NCBI GenBank assembly: GCA_025456205.1
Contig: JALOLA010000008.1
Coordinates: 1-52,665, forward strand
Length of the DNA: 52,665 nt
Source of the DNA: Acidobacteriota bacterium
GTDB taxonomy: Bacteria; Acidobacteriota; Aminicenantia; UBA2199
Direction of reading: 5' to 3'
Under the pieces are notes generated by a model. It saw nothing but the letters and a program-made list of their open reading frames with translations. It was not told the DNA's origin and did no database searches. The position numbers and the translations under genes are program-made. Numbering within the stretch: the first letter of the stretch is position 1; the number at the start of each line of letters is the position of its first letter. Shown here piece by piece: positions 20,479-27,805 of this stretch.

Positions 20479-21635
20479 GAATAGAGGAGGAAAGGCCGCA
20501 CGGCCTCGGCGTAGGCATGGATCTCCCGCTCGATACCGTCCCGGATGCCGGTGAAGGGAATGTTTTTATCAATAGCCTTGCGGATCTGCTCCGATCCGCA
20601 GATCATGTCCATGGGCGGGCGCAGGTATTCGAATTCGTAGGGCGGCTGCTGCCAGTGGAATCCCTCCGGGTGCAGCCGCGCCGCCAGGCGGATCAACTCG
20701 TAGTACGTCCTGAAACTGCGAAAGCGATCGCGGTCCGTCACCTGCACGAGCACGCCGCCGCAAACCCGGCCGCCATGCTTCGAAAATTCGGGCTTGAAGA
20801 ACATGGGCACGAAGCGAACGCCGGGCAATTTCAGAGGCTTCAACTCGCTGGCCAGCCGGAACGGGTCGATGAACGGCGCGCCCACGAGCTCGAAGGGACG
20901 GGTGGTGCCGCGGCCTTCGGAAAGGTTCGTGCCTTCGAGGAGCACGGCGCCGGGATAGACAACGGCAGTGGCGAAAGACGGCATGTTCGGTGAGGGCAGG
21001 GTCCAGCTGTTGGCGAAATATTTCCGCCGCGTCCAGCCGCGTGCCTGGACCACGGTCAGGGGCACGTCCAGCCCATAGTAGCTGAGCGCGTAGGAGAGGA
21101 ATTCCCCGGCGGTCAACCCATGGCGCATGGGGACCGGCAGCTGGGCGACGATGCTGAAATGGTCGGCAAGAGCGACATTGCCCTCGCGGTCGCGGCCGTT
21201 GAGCGGGTTGGGCCGGTCGAGCACGACCATCTCGACACCGCGCCCGGACAGCCAGCGCAACAGCATGGCCAGGTGGTTGACGAAGGTGTAGACGCGGGTG
21301 CCTGTATCGAAGGGATCGACGACCAGGAGCCCGATCCCGCGCAGCCACTCCGGGTCGGGCAGCAGCTTCTCGCCATACAGGCTGCGCACTTCCGCGCCGC
21401 GGGCGCTCCAGAAGAACGAGGGCGAGAGGACCATGTTGTCCTGCTTGTCGATGAAAAAACCGTGCTGCAGCGACCAGATGGCCTTCAGCCGGTTGCCGGC
21501 CAGGCGCCCGACCACCTCATGCACCGGCCGCCCGGCGGCGTCGATATTGGCGCTGCCGGTGACCAGGGCGATGTTGCGGCGGCCGACCAGTTTTCCATAG
21601 ACAGCCGGCAGGATATCGATGCCGTTACGTATCAT
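20475..21635 (-). CDS. namZ: Exo-beta-N-acetylmuramidase NamZ (DUF1343)
   Basis: NamZ-family enzymes (GH171) release terminal N-acetylmuramic acid from cell-wall fragments. The 386-residue product shows the family blocks: ALVTGSANIDAAG, LLVVDPFDTGTRVYTFV, VVLDRPNPLNG, PVPMRHGLTAGEFLSY, LPSPNMPSFATAVVYPG and LLEGTNLSEGRGTTRPFELVGAPFID (given here in pieces). No signal peptide is evident at the ATG at 21635, so the enzyme is probably cytoplasmic and acts on imported muropeptides. A GGGAG lies about 12 nt upstream. The tsaC gene follows with a 4-nt overlap. NagZ at 46004 could supply its substrates. Confidence 0.88.
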   Translation of the reverse strand: MIRNGIDILPAVYGKLVGRRNIALVTGSANIDAAGRPVHEVVGRLAGNRLKAIWSLQHGFFIDKQDNMVLSPSFFWSARGAEVRSLYGEKLLPDPEWLRGIGLLVVDPFDTGTRVYTFVNHLAMLLRWLSGRGVEMVVLDRPNPLNGRDREGNVALADHFSIVAQLPVPMRHGLTAGEFLSYALSYYGLDVPLTVVQARGWTRRKYFANSWTLPSPNMPSFATAVVYPGAVLLEGTNLSEGRGTTRPFELVGAPFIDPFRLASELKPLKLPGVRFVPMFFKPEFSKHGGRVCGGVLVQVTDRDRFRSFRTYYELIRLAARLHPEGFHWQQPPYEFEYLRPPMDMICGSEQIRKAIDKNIPFTGIRDGIEREIHAYAEAVRPFLLYS

Positions 21636-21694
21636 GGCCGCATTCCGCTCCCGATCTCAAGTAAAATAAAACCCGGGCAAAGTCAAGCCCGCCG

Positions 21695-23503
21695 TCAGCG
21701 CGGCTTTCCCGTCTGGCCATGGCGGGTGAAGATCCGCCCGGAATGCCGCCATGAGTCGTCCAGCCAGCCGTAACCCGACACGATGTATTCGGTCATATCG
21801 CCATAAAAGGAAAAGATGTCGCGGCCGGCATAGGTCAGGTAGCGCCGCTGGCGTTCGGCCGCGGGCGGGATGTCGTGCATGGGCATCCCTGGCACCTGCA
21901 CCGCCAGGCCCAGGTCCGCGAAGACCGTGGCCGGCAGGTCGCCGTGGGACACCGGGGCATCGGATACTTTCAGCTTCCCATGCGCCGCCGGCGGCTTGTA
22001 GAGGATGAGGGGCAGCGCCGAGATGCGGGAGCGGTCGCGAACCACCGGAGCAGCGGCCGTGGCCGGCATATCCGGCTGGATCACGAATTCCTGCTGCTGG
22101 CCGCCGGCGCCATGATCGCCAACGATGACGATGAGCGAATCGTCGTAGATGCCGAGTTCCTGCAGATGGTCCAGAAAAATGACCATCAGCTTGACGGCGG
22201 CCGTCGCGTAGGCCTTGTAGTTCGCGCGGTTCACGGCCATTTTTTTAAAATCGAAGTTTTCGTCGAGCAGCAGCGGGATGTGCGGGATCATGAGGTGGTA
22301 GAACTTGAAGGTCCCCTTGGTGTCGGTCGTGGAGGAATCGGAGAGCATCTGGTCGAAAAAGCGGATGACCGGGCTGAGCCGGTAGGCCTTCCTGGAAAAA
22401 ATCACGCGGTTGCGCAGTTTTTTCAGGCTGCCGGGACGCGTGACCCTCACGTTGTGGATGCGGCGCGTCTTGCCGCCGCGGATGATCCGGCGGCAGATCC
22501 CCTGGAGAAGCCAGCCCTGGTCGTTGTAGACATACGGCTTGAGATAGTGGGGCAGGAAGCGGAAGAGGTTGATGTCATGGACCTGGGCGAGGTCCATCGC
22601 TTTCTCGGCGAACGGCACGCCCTTGACGAAGTTCGAGGCGATCTGGTCGGAATAAAACAGGCTGTAGCTGACGTCGGGGTAGATATCGACCTGCCAGCCG
22701 TTGGCTTTCAATACCCGGGGGATGGAAGCGGCCATATAGGCTTCTTTTTTCCACTGCTCGAAGGGCTGCGAGTTGTCGTAGAACCTACCGGTCAGCATCA
22801 GGGCCACGGACAGCTCGGTGGCCGGATAACCGCCGAGGGCGTTCCGGTAATAGGTGAACCCGTCCAGGTCCCCGGCCATGCCTGGATTCTCGCGGATGAT
22901 CTCATTGAACACGTCGGTCTGGAAAGAGTCGAGAATGACCATGATCAGGTTGCGGTTGCCGGAGAAGACGAACTTGTTCCTGATGTCGACAGTGTAGCGC
23001 TGGAAGCTCGGCGTCTCTGGCTGCTTGAAGAACAGGATGGCGCCGTAACCCAGCTGCAGGAGCAGGAGGAGCAGGCAGAGTCTCCTCGCGATACGGGTGA
23101 CGAAGGAAGAAAATACCAAGGCCGCGACCAGAACGGCGATCCAGATGCCGCCGTCGATCAGCCCCCTCGTCTTCAGCAGCGGCCAGTCGATCAGGCGGCC
23201 GTCAAGGGGGCCATAGTTCCAGAGCAGGAAATTTCCCTGCAGCCAGGCCAGGAATCCAAGGCTGAACAGCAGGGCGAGGCCTTTTTCCAGGAAGCGGGGG
23301 CCCACGGCCTGCAGCGCCAGGAACAGCAGACGGAAAACCAGGGCGAAGGCCAGGGCAAGCACGAGGCCGGCGAGCAGGAGCTCGACGTAGCTGTTGGTGA
23401 ACTCGACGGTGTTGGTCAGGTAGACGGTCCCGGGGCCGAAAACGAACAGGGTCAGGCCGACAAAGGCGATCACCGGCCACACGGGCAAATTGGTTTTGTT
23501 CAT
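21695..23503 (-). CDS. Membrane-anchored sulfatase/LtaS-superfamily protein
   Basis: A 602-residue protein of the alkaline phosphatase superfamily with about five N-terminal membrane helices (residues 8-175) and a large outside catalytic domain. Metal-site features are LIMVILDSFQTDVF (Asp), GGYPATELSVALMLTG (a possible Thr nucleophile, as in phosphoglycerol or phosphoethanolamine transferases), HLMIPHIPLL and IVIVGDHGAGG. The C/S-x-P-x-R signature of true sulfatases is absent, so a lipid-headgroup or glycan phosphotransferase is likelier. The ATG at 23503 is preferred over an in-frame GTG at 23551 because a promoter ends 7 nt before it. Confidence 0.8.
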   Translation of the reverse strand: MNKTNLPVWPVIAFVGLTLFVFGPGTVYLTNTVEFTNSYVELLLAGLVLALAFALVFRLLFLALQAVGPRFLEKGLALLFSLGFLAWLQGNFLLWNYGPLDGRLIDWPLLKTRGLIDGGIWIAVLVAALVFSSFVTRIARRLCLLLLLLQLGYGAILFFKQPETPSFQRYTVDIRNKFVFSGNRNLIMVILDSFQTDVFNEIIRENPGMAGDLDGFTYYRNALGGYPATELSVALMLTGRFYDNSQPFEQWKKEAYMAASIPRVLKANGWQVDIYPDVSYSLFYSDQIASNFVKGVPFAEKAMDLAQVHDINLFRFLPHYLKPYVYNDQGWLLQGICRRIIRGGKTRRIHNVRVTRPGSLKKLRNRVIFSRKAYRLSPVIRFFDQMLSDSSTTDTKGTFKFYHLMIPHIPLLLDENFDFKKMAVNRANYKAYATAAVKLMVIFLDHLQELGIYDDSLIVIVGDHGAGGQQQEFVIQPDMPATAAAPVVRDRSRISALPLILYKPPAAHGKLKVSDAPVSHGDLPATVFADLGLAVQVPGMPMHDIPPAAERQRRYLTYAGRDIFSFYGDMTEYIVSGYGWLDDSWRHSGRIFTRHGQTGKPR

Positions 23504-23510
23504 CAGGGTG

Positions 23511-23539
23511 ATTCTAATCGAAAACGCCGCTTCTTTCAA
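23511..23539 (-). promoter_or_regulatory. Promoter of the LtaS-like gene, predicted leaderless transcript
   Basis: On the minus strand TTGAAA and TAGAAT are separated by 17 bp, and the ATG follows the -10 box after 7 nt. Confidence 0.7.
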
Positions 23540-23618
23540 CAGGGCCTGCACCTTGATCCCGGCATCAGGATCTTCCTTGCCGGCGGACCATCCCCGTCTT
23601 CCTTCGTGTCCTTTCGTG

Positions 23619-23647
23619 TTGCGCCGGGGCCCGTTATCTGTTATACT
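23619..23647 (+). promoter_or_regulatory. Promoter of the rpoZ-heptose-sigma operon
   Basis: TTGCGC (23619-23624), 17 bp, TATACT (23642-23647). The predicted leader is about 14 nt and carries CTGGAGG. It is divergent from the LtaS-like gene's promoter. Confidence 0.6.
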
Positions 23648-23667
23648 TGTTTTCTTCTGGAGGATGC

Positions 23668-23994
23668 GTGCACAATCTAAACGGAATCGACAGCAAGTTC
23701 AGGCTGGCCATTTTGGTCGCCCGCCGCGCCAAGCAGCTCATCGGCGGCGCCCGCAGGAAAGTGGAGATCAAGAGCGACAACACCCTGACCGTGGCCATGG
23801 AAGAATTCAGGCAGGGGAAGATAGATTTCGACGTCCTCAACGAGGAAGACAGCTTTTTCGGCCAGGAAGCCGCGAGCCTGGACGGGGCGGCGGCGCCGGT
23901 CGAGCCCGGGCTGGAAGGCGAAGAGGCCGACGAAGAGGGCGACCTCGAGGCCGAGGAGCCCGAGAAAGAGACCGAGCCGGACAGCGAATCCTGA
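23668..23994 (+). CDS. rpoZ: RNA polymerase omega subunit with a long acidic tail
   Basis: Omega helps fold and assemble the beta' subunit of RNA polymerase. The 108-residue product begins with a GTG and has the omega core: GIDSKFRLAILVARRAKQLIGG, then TVAMEEFRQGKIDFDVL. After about residue 62 comes a tail of some 45 residues very rich in Glu and Asp (EEADEEGDLEAEEPEKE), not part of the usual family core. GGAGG ends 4 nt before the GTG. It is the first gene of a run with a heptosyltransferase 14 bp downstream, an unusual neighbourhood for rpoZ, often next to gmk or coaBC. Confidence 0.88.
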   Translation: MHNLNGIDSKFRLAILVARRAKQLIGGARRKVEIKSDNTLTVAMEEFRQGKIDFDVLNEEDSFFGQEAASLDGAAAPVEPGLEGEEADEEGDLEAEEPEKETEPDSES

Positions 23995-24008
23995 CGCGGT
24001 CTCCCCGA

Positions 24009-25025
24009 ATGAGCACCGTCATCCGATCCCCGAACTGGATCGGCGACGGGATCATGTGCCTGCCCGCCCTGCGGGCTTTCAAGGAACATTTTCCCAAAGA
24101 ACGCCTGGCCGTGGCCGCCAAGAGTTACCTGGCCGATATTTTCCTGGAAATCGCGGAGATCGACGAGATCATCCGCCTCCCCGACCGCTGGAGCCCCGGC
24201 TCGTTCCTCGCCAGCATGCGCGGGCTCCGTAAAAAGCGCTTCGACCGCGGCATCCTCTTCACAAACTCCTTCTCCTCCGCCCTGTTCTTCCGCCTGGCCG
24301 GCATCGGCTCCCGCGCGGGCTATTCCCGCGACGGCCGCGGCGGACTGCTCAGTGAGCGCGTCCCGTCCGGCCCGGACCGCGGCCACCAGCAATACTACTA
24401 CCTGCAGATCATCGAGCACCTGGCCGGCAAGCGCTCCCGCGGGGAGCCCGATGCCTCCCTGGCCGTCCACGACGCGGAAAAAGCATGGGCCGATGCCTGG
24501 CTGCGGGAGCAAGGCCTCGCCGCCGGCCAGCCCCTGCTGGCCGTCGCCCCCGGAGCGGCCTATGGCAGCGCCAAGGCCTGGCCCGCCGACCGCTACCGGG
24601 AGCTGGTCCGTTCCTGGAGCGAAGCCCGCCCCGGGGCCGCGGTCCTGCTGCTGGGAGGCCCCGCCGAGCGGGAGACCGCGGCAACCGTCGCCGCCGGCCA
24701 GCCCGGGCGCGTGCTCGACCTGGCCGGACGCCTGAGCCTGCGCCGCTCCATCGCCGTGCTGTCCCGCTGCCGCCTCTTCGTCGGCAACGACTCCGGGCTG
24801 ATGCACATCGCCGCCGCGCTGGGCCTGCCCGTCGTCGCCGTCTTCGGGCCCACCGAGCCCGGCCGCACCTCTCCCCTCGCCGGCCGCTTCCGCCTGCTGC
24901 ACCATGGCGCCGACTGCGCGCCCTGCCGGCACCGCGCATGCCCGGTGGATCACCGCTGCATGACCGCCGTCGGCGTCGGCGAGGCGCTGGCGGCGGCCGC
25001 GGAGCTGTGGGAGGACGGGCGGTGA
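24009..25025 (+). CDS. waaF: Lipopolysaccharide heptosyltransferase (GT9, WaaF-like)
   Basis: A 338-residue cytoplasmic/peripheral GT-B enzyme that probably adds heptose from ADP-heptose to the lipopolysaccharide core. Family blocks are VIRSPNWIGDGIMCLPALRAF at the N-terminus (here in part), LAVAPGAAYGSAKAWP, and VGNDSGLMHIAAALGLPVVAVFG with PTEPGRTSP. The C-terminal cysteine-rich segment CAPCRHRACPVDHRCM is typical of heptosyltransferase II. The start is ATG 24009. The gene runs directly into gmhB, which makes an ADP-heptose precursor. A second GT9 acceptor specificity cannot be excluded. Confidence 0.85.
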   Translation: MSTVIRSPNWIGDGIMCLPALRAFKEHFPKERLAVAAKSYLADIFLEIAEIDEIIRLPDRWSPGSFLASMRGLRKKRFDRGILFTNSFSSALFFRLAGIGSRAGYSRDGRGGLLSERVPSGPDRGHQQYYYLQIIEHLAGKRSRGEPDASLAVHDAEKAWADAWLREQGLAAGQPLLAVAPGAAYGSAKAWPADRYRELVRSWSEARPGAAVLLLGGPAERETAATVAAGQPGRVLDLAGRLSLRRSIAVLSRCRLFVGNDSGLMHIAAALGLPVVAVFGPTEPGRTSPLAGRFRLLHHGADCAPCRHRACPVDHRCMTAVGVGEALAAAAELWEDGR

Positions 25026-25609
25026 AAAGAGCGGTCTTTCTCGATCGCGACGGCACGCTGATCCGCGACGGCGGCTACATCTGCGCCTTCGCCCAGGTGG
25101 AATTCTTCCCTTTCGCCGCCGCCGCCGTGCGCCGCCTGAACCAGGGCGGATTCCTGGTGATCGTGGCCAGCAACCAGTCCGCCGTCGCCCGCGGCATCTG
25201 CAGCGAGGAGCAGGTCCGGGCCCTGCACCGCGAGCTCCAGGACCACTTCGCCAGGCAGGGGGCCGAGATCGCCGCCTTTTATCATTGCCCATTCCATGCC
25301 GACGGCCGGGTGACGGCCTACCGTCGCGAAAGCCCCCTGCGCAAGCCGGCCCCGGGGATGCTGCTGCAGGCCGCCGGCGACTTCGGGATCGACCTGGCGA
25401 GCAGCTTCATGGTCGGCGACAAGGCCGATGACATCGAAGCCGGCCGCCGCGCCGGCTGCCGCACCGTGCTGGTGCGCACAGGGTACGGGCGCATGAGCGA
25501 ATCCCGGCTGGCGGAGACGGGGCCGCGCCCCGACCTTGTCGCCGACGACCTGGCCGCCGCCGCCGCCCTGATCGCCCCCGATGCCGACAGCGGGCGCGGC
25601 GGCGGATGA
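25022..25609 (+). CDS. gmhB: D-glycero-manno-heptose 1,7-bisphosphate 7-phosphatase (GmhB-like)
   Basis: GmhB removes the 7-phosphate from heptose bisphosphate in ADP-heptose synthesis. The 195-residue HAD protein has FLDRDGTLIRDGGY (nucleophile and acid/base Asp), IVASNQSAVARG, RKPAPGMLLQA and MVGDKADDIEAGRRAGC. In E. coli the zinc site has the pattern CPHH...CDC. Here CPFH is present but the second pair of cysteines is replaced (ESPLRKP), so the zinc loop is at best half conserved. The GTG start at 25022 overlaps the heptosyltransferase stop (GTGA). Confidence 0.86.
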   Translation: MKRAVFLDRDGTLIRDGGYICAFAQVEFFPFAAAAVRRLNQGGFLVIVASNQSAVARGICSEEQVRALHRELQDHFARQGAEIAAFYHCPFHADGRVTAYRRESPLRKPAPGMLLQAAGDFGIDLASSFMVGDKADDIEAGRRAGCRTVLVRTGYGRMSESRLAETGPRPDLVADDLAAAAALIAPDADSGRGGG

Positions 25610-25649
25610 CGGGCGCAAGAAAAGCGCCGCCCGCCGGTTTACAGGGGAA

Positions 25650-26249
25650 ATGGAAGAGCCGCGCCTGAGCGACGACGAGATCGTCGCCTCCGTTCTGCAG
25701 GGCAACCGCCGGGATTTCGAGGTCCTGGTGCGGCGCTACTCCGGCCGCATCATCCATTTCGTCGCCCGCATGACCGCCGACAATGACGAGGCGCGCAGCA
25801 TCGCCCAGGATGTCTTCCTGAAGATCTACGAGAACCTGCCCTATTACCGCAGCGAGAACAATTTTTCGGCCTTCATCTTCAGGATCGCCAGGAACATGAC
25901 CCTGAACTGGCTCAACCGCCAGAAACGCACCATATTCATCTCCCGCCTGCTGGGACGCGACCTCGGCCGCGACCCCTTCCGCCTGGACCCGCCCCGCCTC
26001 TCGCCGCAGGAGCAGGGCGAACGCGAAACCCTGGTCACGGACCAGCTGCGGCGGCTGCCGGAGGAGCAGCGCCTGGCGCTGGTCCTCAAGGTGTATCTCG
26101 AATTCTCCTATCTGCAGATCCGCGATGTGACCGGCTGGTCTGTCCCCAAGATCGAAACGCTCATCTCCCGGGCCAAGAGCCGCCTGAAAAAATGCATCCT
26201 GCTGCAAGAAAGCGGCGGCGAGGATGTTTTACCAGCGAGGAAAAAATGA
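25650..26249 (+). CDS. ECF-family RNA polymerase sigma factor
   Basis: A 199-residue group 4 sigma factor. Region 2 covers about residues 25-95 (FEVLVRRYSGRIIHFVARM, ARSIAQDVFLKIYENL, FSAFIFRIARNMTLNWLNRQKR). Region 4 is at about residues 130-185 (LRRLPEEQRLALVLKVYLEFSYLQI, SVPKIETLISRAKSRLKK). The ATG at 25650 starts just before the conserved LSDDEIV; an ATG at 25581 inside gmhB is also in frame but adds a non-family extension. Its last 4 nt overlap the anti-sigma gene. It probably controls an envelope-stress regulon including this operon. Confidence 0.92.
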   Translation: MEEPRLSDDEIVASVLQGNRRDFEVLVRRYSGRIIHFVARMTADNDEARSIAQDVFLKIYENLPYYRSENNFSAFIFRIARNMTLNWLNRQKRTIFISRLLGRDLGRDPFRLDPPRLSPQEQGERETLVTDQLRRLPEEQRLALVLKVYLEFSYLQIRDVTGWSVPKIETLISRAKSRLKKCILLQESGGEDVLPARKK

Positions 26250-26689
26250 ACTGCCAACAGATCGCCCGCATGCTCAGCGCCAGCCAGGACGGGGAGCTGA
26301 CCCCCGACCTGGAGCTGGAGGTGCGGCAGCACCTGCGCGGCTGCGCCGTTTGCCGTGAGGAAGGGAACAGGCTGCAGCAGGTGGTCCGCCGCCTGCGACT
26401 CGTGCCTCCGCCCGCGATCGACCCGTTCTTTCCCGCCCGGGTCATGGCCGGACTGGGGACGCGCCCGCTGGCCGCCCGGCGCCTCGCCCAGGCCGTCGCC
26501 TATGCCCTGGCCTTTTTTCTGATCTTTGCCGCCGGCTTCGCCCTGCAGACGGGCAGCGGCCGCCGCGCCACCGCGGTCCCGGCCGCGGCCGCCACGTACA
26601 GCTCCGTGCTGCTGGAGCCCCAGGACTTCGGCCTGCTGTCGGTCCACGATGACACGCTGGGACTGTTCGCGGAGGCCGGCCGTGAATAA
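26246..26689 (+). CDS. Membrane anti-sigma factor with zf-HC2 domain
   Basis: A 147-residue partner for the preceding sigma factor. The N-terminal zinc-finger pattern HLRGCAVC (H-x3-C-x2-C, with Cys3 upstream) is that of ZAS/zf-HC2 anti-sigma factors. One membrane helix follows at about residues 95-115 (AVAYALAFFLIFAAGFAL). The outside tail is short. The ATG overlaps the sigma stop (ATGA), the normal arrangement for a sigma/anti-sigma pair. GAGGAAAAA precedes the ATG. The release signal probably comes through the membrane, possibly involving the two Spy-like proteins encoded next. Confidence 0.88.
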   Translation: MNCQQIARMLSASQDGELTPDLELEVRQHLRGCAVCREEGNRLQQVVRRLRLVPPPAIDPFFPARVMAGLGTRPLAARRLAQAVAYALAFFLIFAAGFALQTGSGRRATAVPAAAATYSSVLLEPQDFGLLSVHDDTLGLFAEAGRE

Positions 26690-27143
26690 GGGCAAGGTCA
26701 CTACGCTGCTGCTCATCGTCTCGCTGGCCCTGAACCTGGCCCTCCTGGCCGGCCTGGTCTACAACCGCCTGCAGCGCCGGGCGCCGGTGCCGCCGCCGGA
26801 GTTCCGCGGCGACCTCGACCTGGCCCCGGGCCAGGACGGCCGCGTGCGCGAGATCGTCCGCAAGTTCAAGATCAACTCCATCCTCTTCAAGGAGGACATC
26901 CTGGAAAAGCGGGTGGAGATCATCGAAGAGCTCGGCAACCCGCTCGGCGACCCGGAAGCGATCGCCGCCAAGACCGAGGAACTGAACCAGCTGGAGAACC
27001 AGCTCAACCGCGACTTCATCGCCGCCCTGCTGAAGATCAACGACGTGCTCGAGCCGCAGCAGCGGCTGAACATGATATATCACCTGAGCCGCAATTGGTT
27101 CTTTTTCAAGCGCGGCCCCGAAAAAGGAGGACCTCATGAATAA
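26682..27143 (+). CDS. Membrane-anchored Spy/CpxP-like (LTXXQ-type) protein
   Basis: A 153-residue protein with an N-terminal anchor (TLLLIVSLALNLALLAGLVY) and an alpha-helical periplasmic domain: LDLAPGQDGRVREIVRKFKI, LEKRVEIIEELGNP, AAKTEELNQLENQLNRDFI, VLEPQQRLNMIYHL. This long helical-hairpin plan resembles the Spy/CpxP/ZraP chaperone-sensor group. GTG start at 26682 with GGAGG 6 nt upstream; it overlaps the anti-sigma gene by 8 nt. It could buffer unfolded envelope proteins or modulate the anti-sigma factor. Confidence 0.75.
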   Translation: MNKGKVTTLLLIVSLALNLALLAGLVYNRLQRRAPVPPPEFRGDLDLAPGQDGRVREIVRKFKINSILFKEDILEKRVEIIEELGNPLGDPEAIAAKTEELNQLENQLNRDFIAALLKINDVLEPQQRLNMIYHLSRNWFFFKRGPEKGGPHE

Positions 27144-27690
27144 AAAAACCATCTTTCTCCTGGTCATGGCCTTGTTGCTGGCTTCCCTGTCCGCGGCCCA
27201 GGACGGCAAGCGCCTGCGGCCCAACCTGCTGAACAACCTGCGCTTCGGGCTCTACATGGCGGAGAACAATCTCTTTGAAGCCCGCCTGGTCCTGCGCCTG
27301 AAGGGCGAGATCGGCCTGTCGGCGCAGCAGGAGCAGAAGATCGAGAACCTGATGCTCGCTTACGAGGAGAGCGCCATCCGCCGCGGCTCCGACATCAAGG
27401 TCCTGGAGCTCAAGTTCGCCTCGCTGCTCAAGGGCAACCGCATCGACCGCCGCGAGACGGAGAAGCAGGCCCGCGAGATCGGGCGCATGAAGACCGACCT
27501 GCAGGTCGGCCACCTCAACTACCTGCTGGACGTGCGCGACGTCCTGAGCGCCGAGCAAGTGCAGAAGCTGGACAAAATGAAGGACAAATTCCGCGGCGCC
27601 ATGCGCGAGCGCCTGGAAAAGAAGGGCCCCCGCCGGCCGCTGCCCCCCGGCGCGCCCGCAGACCCCGAGGAAGAAGACCCTCGCGACTGA
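27136..27690 (+). CDS. Secreted Spy/CpxP-like helical protein
   Basis: A 184-residue periplasmic protein with a cleavable-looking signal peptide (KKTIFLLVMALLLASLSAA). Its helices have the Spy/CpxP plan: ARLVLRLKGEIGLSAQQEQKI, ELKFASLLKGNRIDRRE, LDVRDVLSAEQVQKLDKMKD, with two copies of the L-S-A-x-Q type motif. The C-terminus is Pro- and acid-rich. It overlaps the previous gene by 8 nt (ATGAATAA) and is the last gene before a strong terminator. It is similar in plan to its neighbour, suggesting an ancient duplication. Confidence 0.78.
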   Translation: MNKKTIFLLVMALLLASLSAAQDGKRLRPNLLNNLRFGLYMAENNLFEARLVLRLKGEIGLSAQQEQKIENLMLAYEESAIRRGSDIKVLELKFASLLKGNRIDRRETEKQAREIGRMKTDLQVGHLNYLLDVRDVLSAEQVQKLDKMKDKFRGAMRERLEKKGPRRPLPPGAPADPEEEDPRD

Positions 27691-27776
27691 TCATCATTGT
27701 TTGTCCCCGGCAGGGGAAAGGCGGCCCCTCGCTCCTCCCCCGCTTTTCTCCTGCCACCCTCCTCTCCAATACCCTG

Positions 27777-27805
27777 ACCGCGGCCCCCGGGCCGCGGTTT
27801 TTTTT
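27777..27805 (+). terminator. Intrinsic terminator of the rpoZ-sigma operon
   Basis: ACCGCGGCCC and GGGCCGCGGT form a very stable GC-rich hairpin followed by eight T residues (27798-27805), 86 bp after the last gene. The T-run is only on the plus strand, so it does not serve the opposing ABC operon. Confidence 0.9.

Noticed and set aside
23601-23620. Two 10-bp near-identical words (CCTTCGTGTC, CTTTCGTGTT) just before the rpoZ promoter
   Set aside because: Only two copies with two differences; too short to call a repeat family, and not in 7-bp register with the arrays at 41-44 kb.
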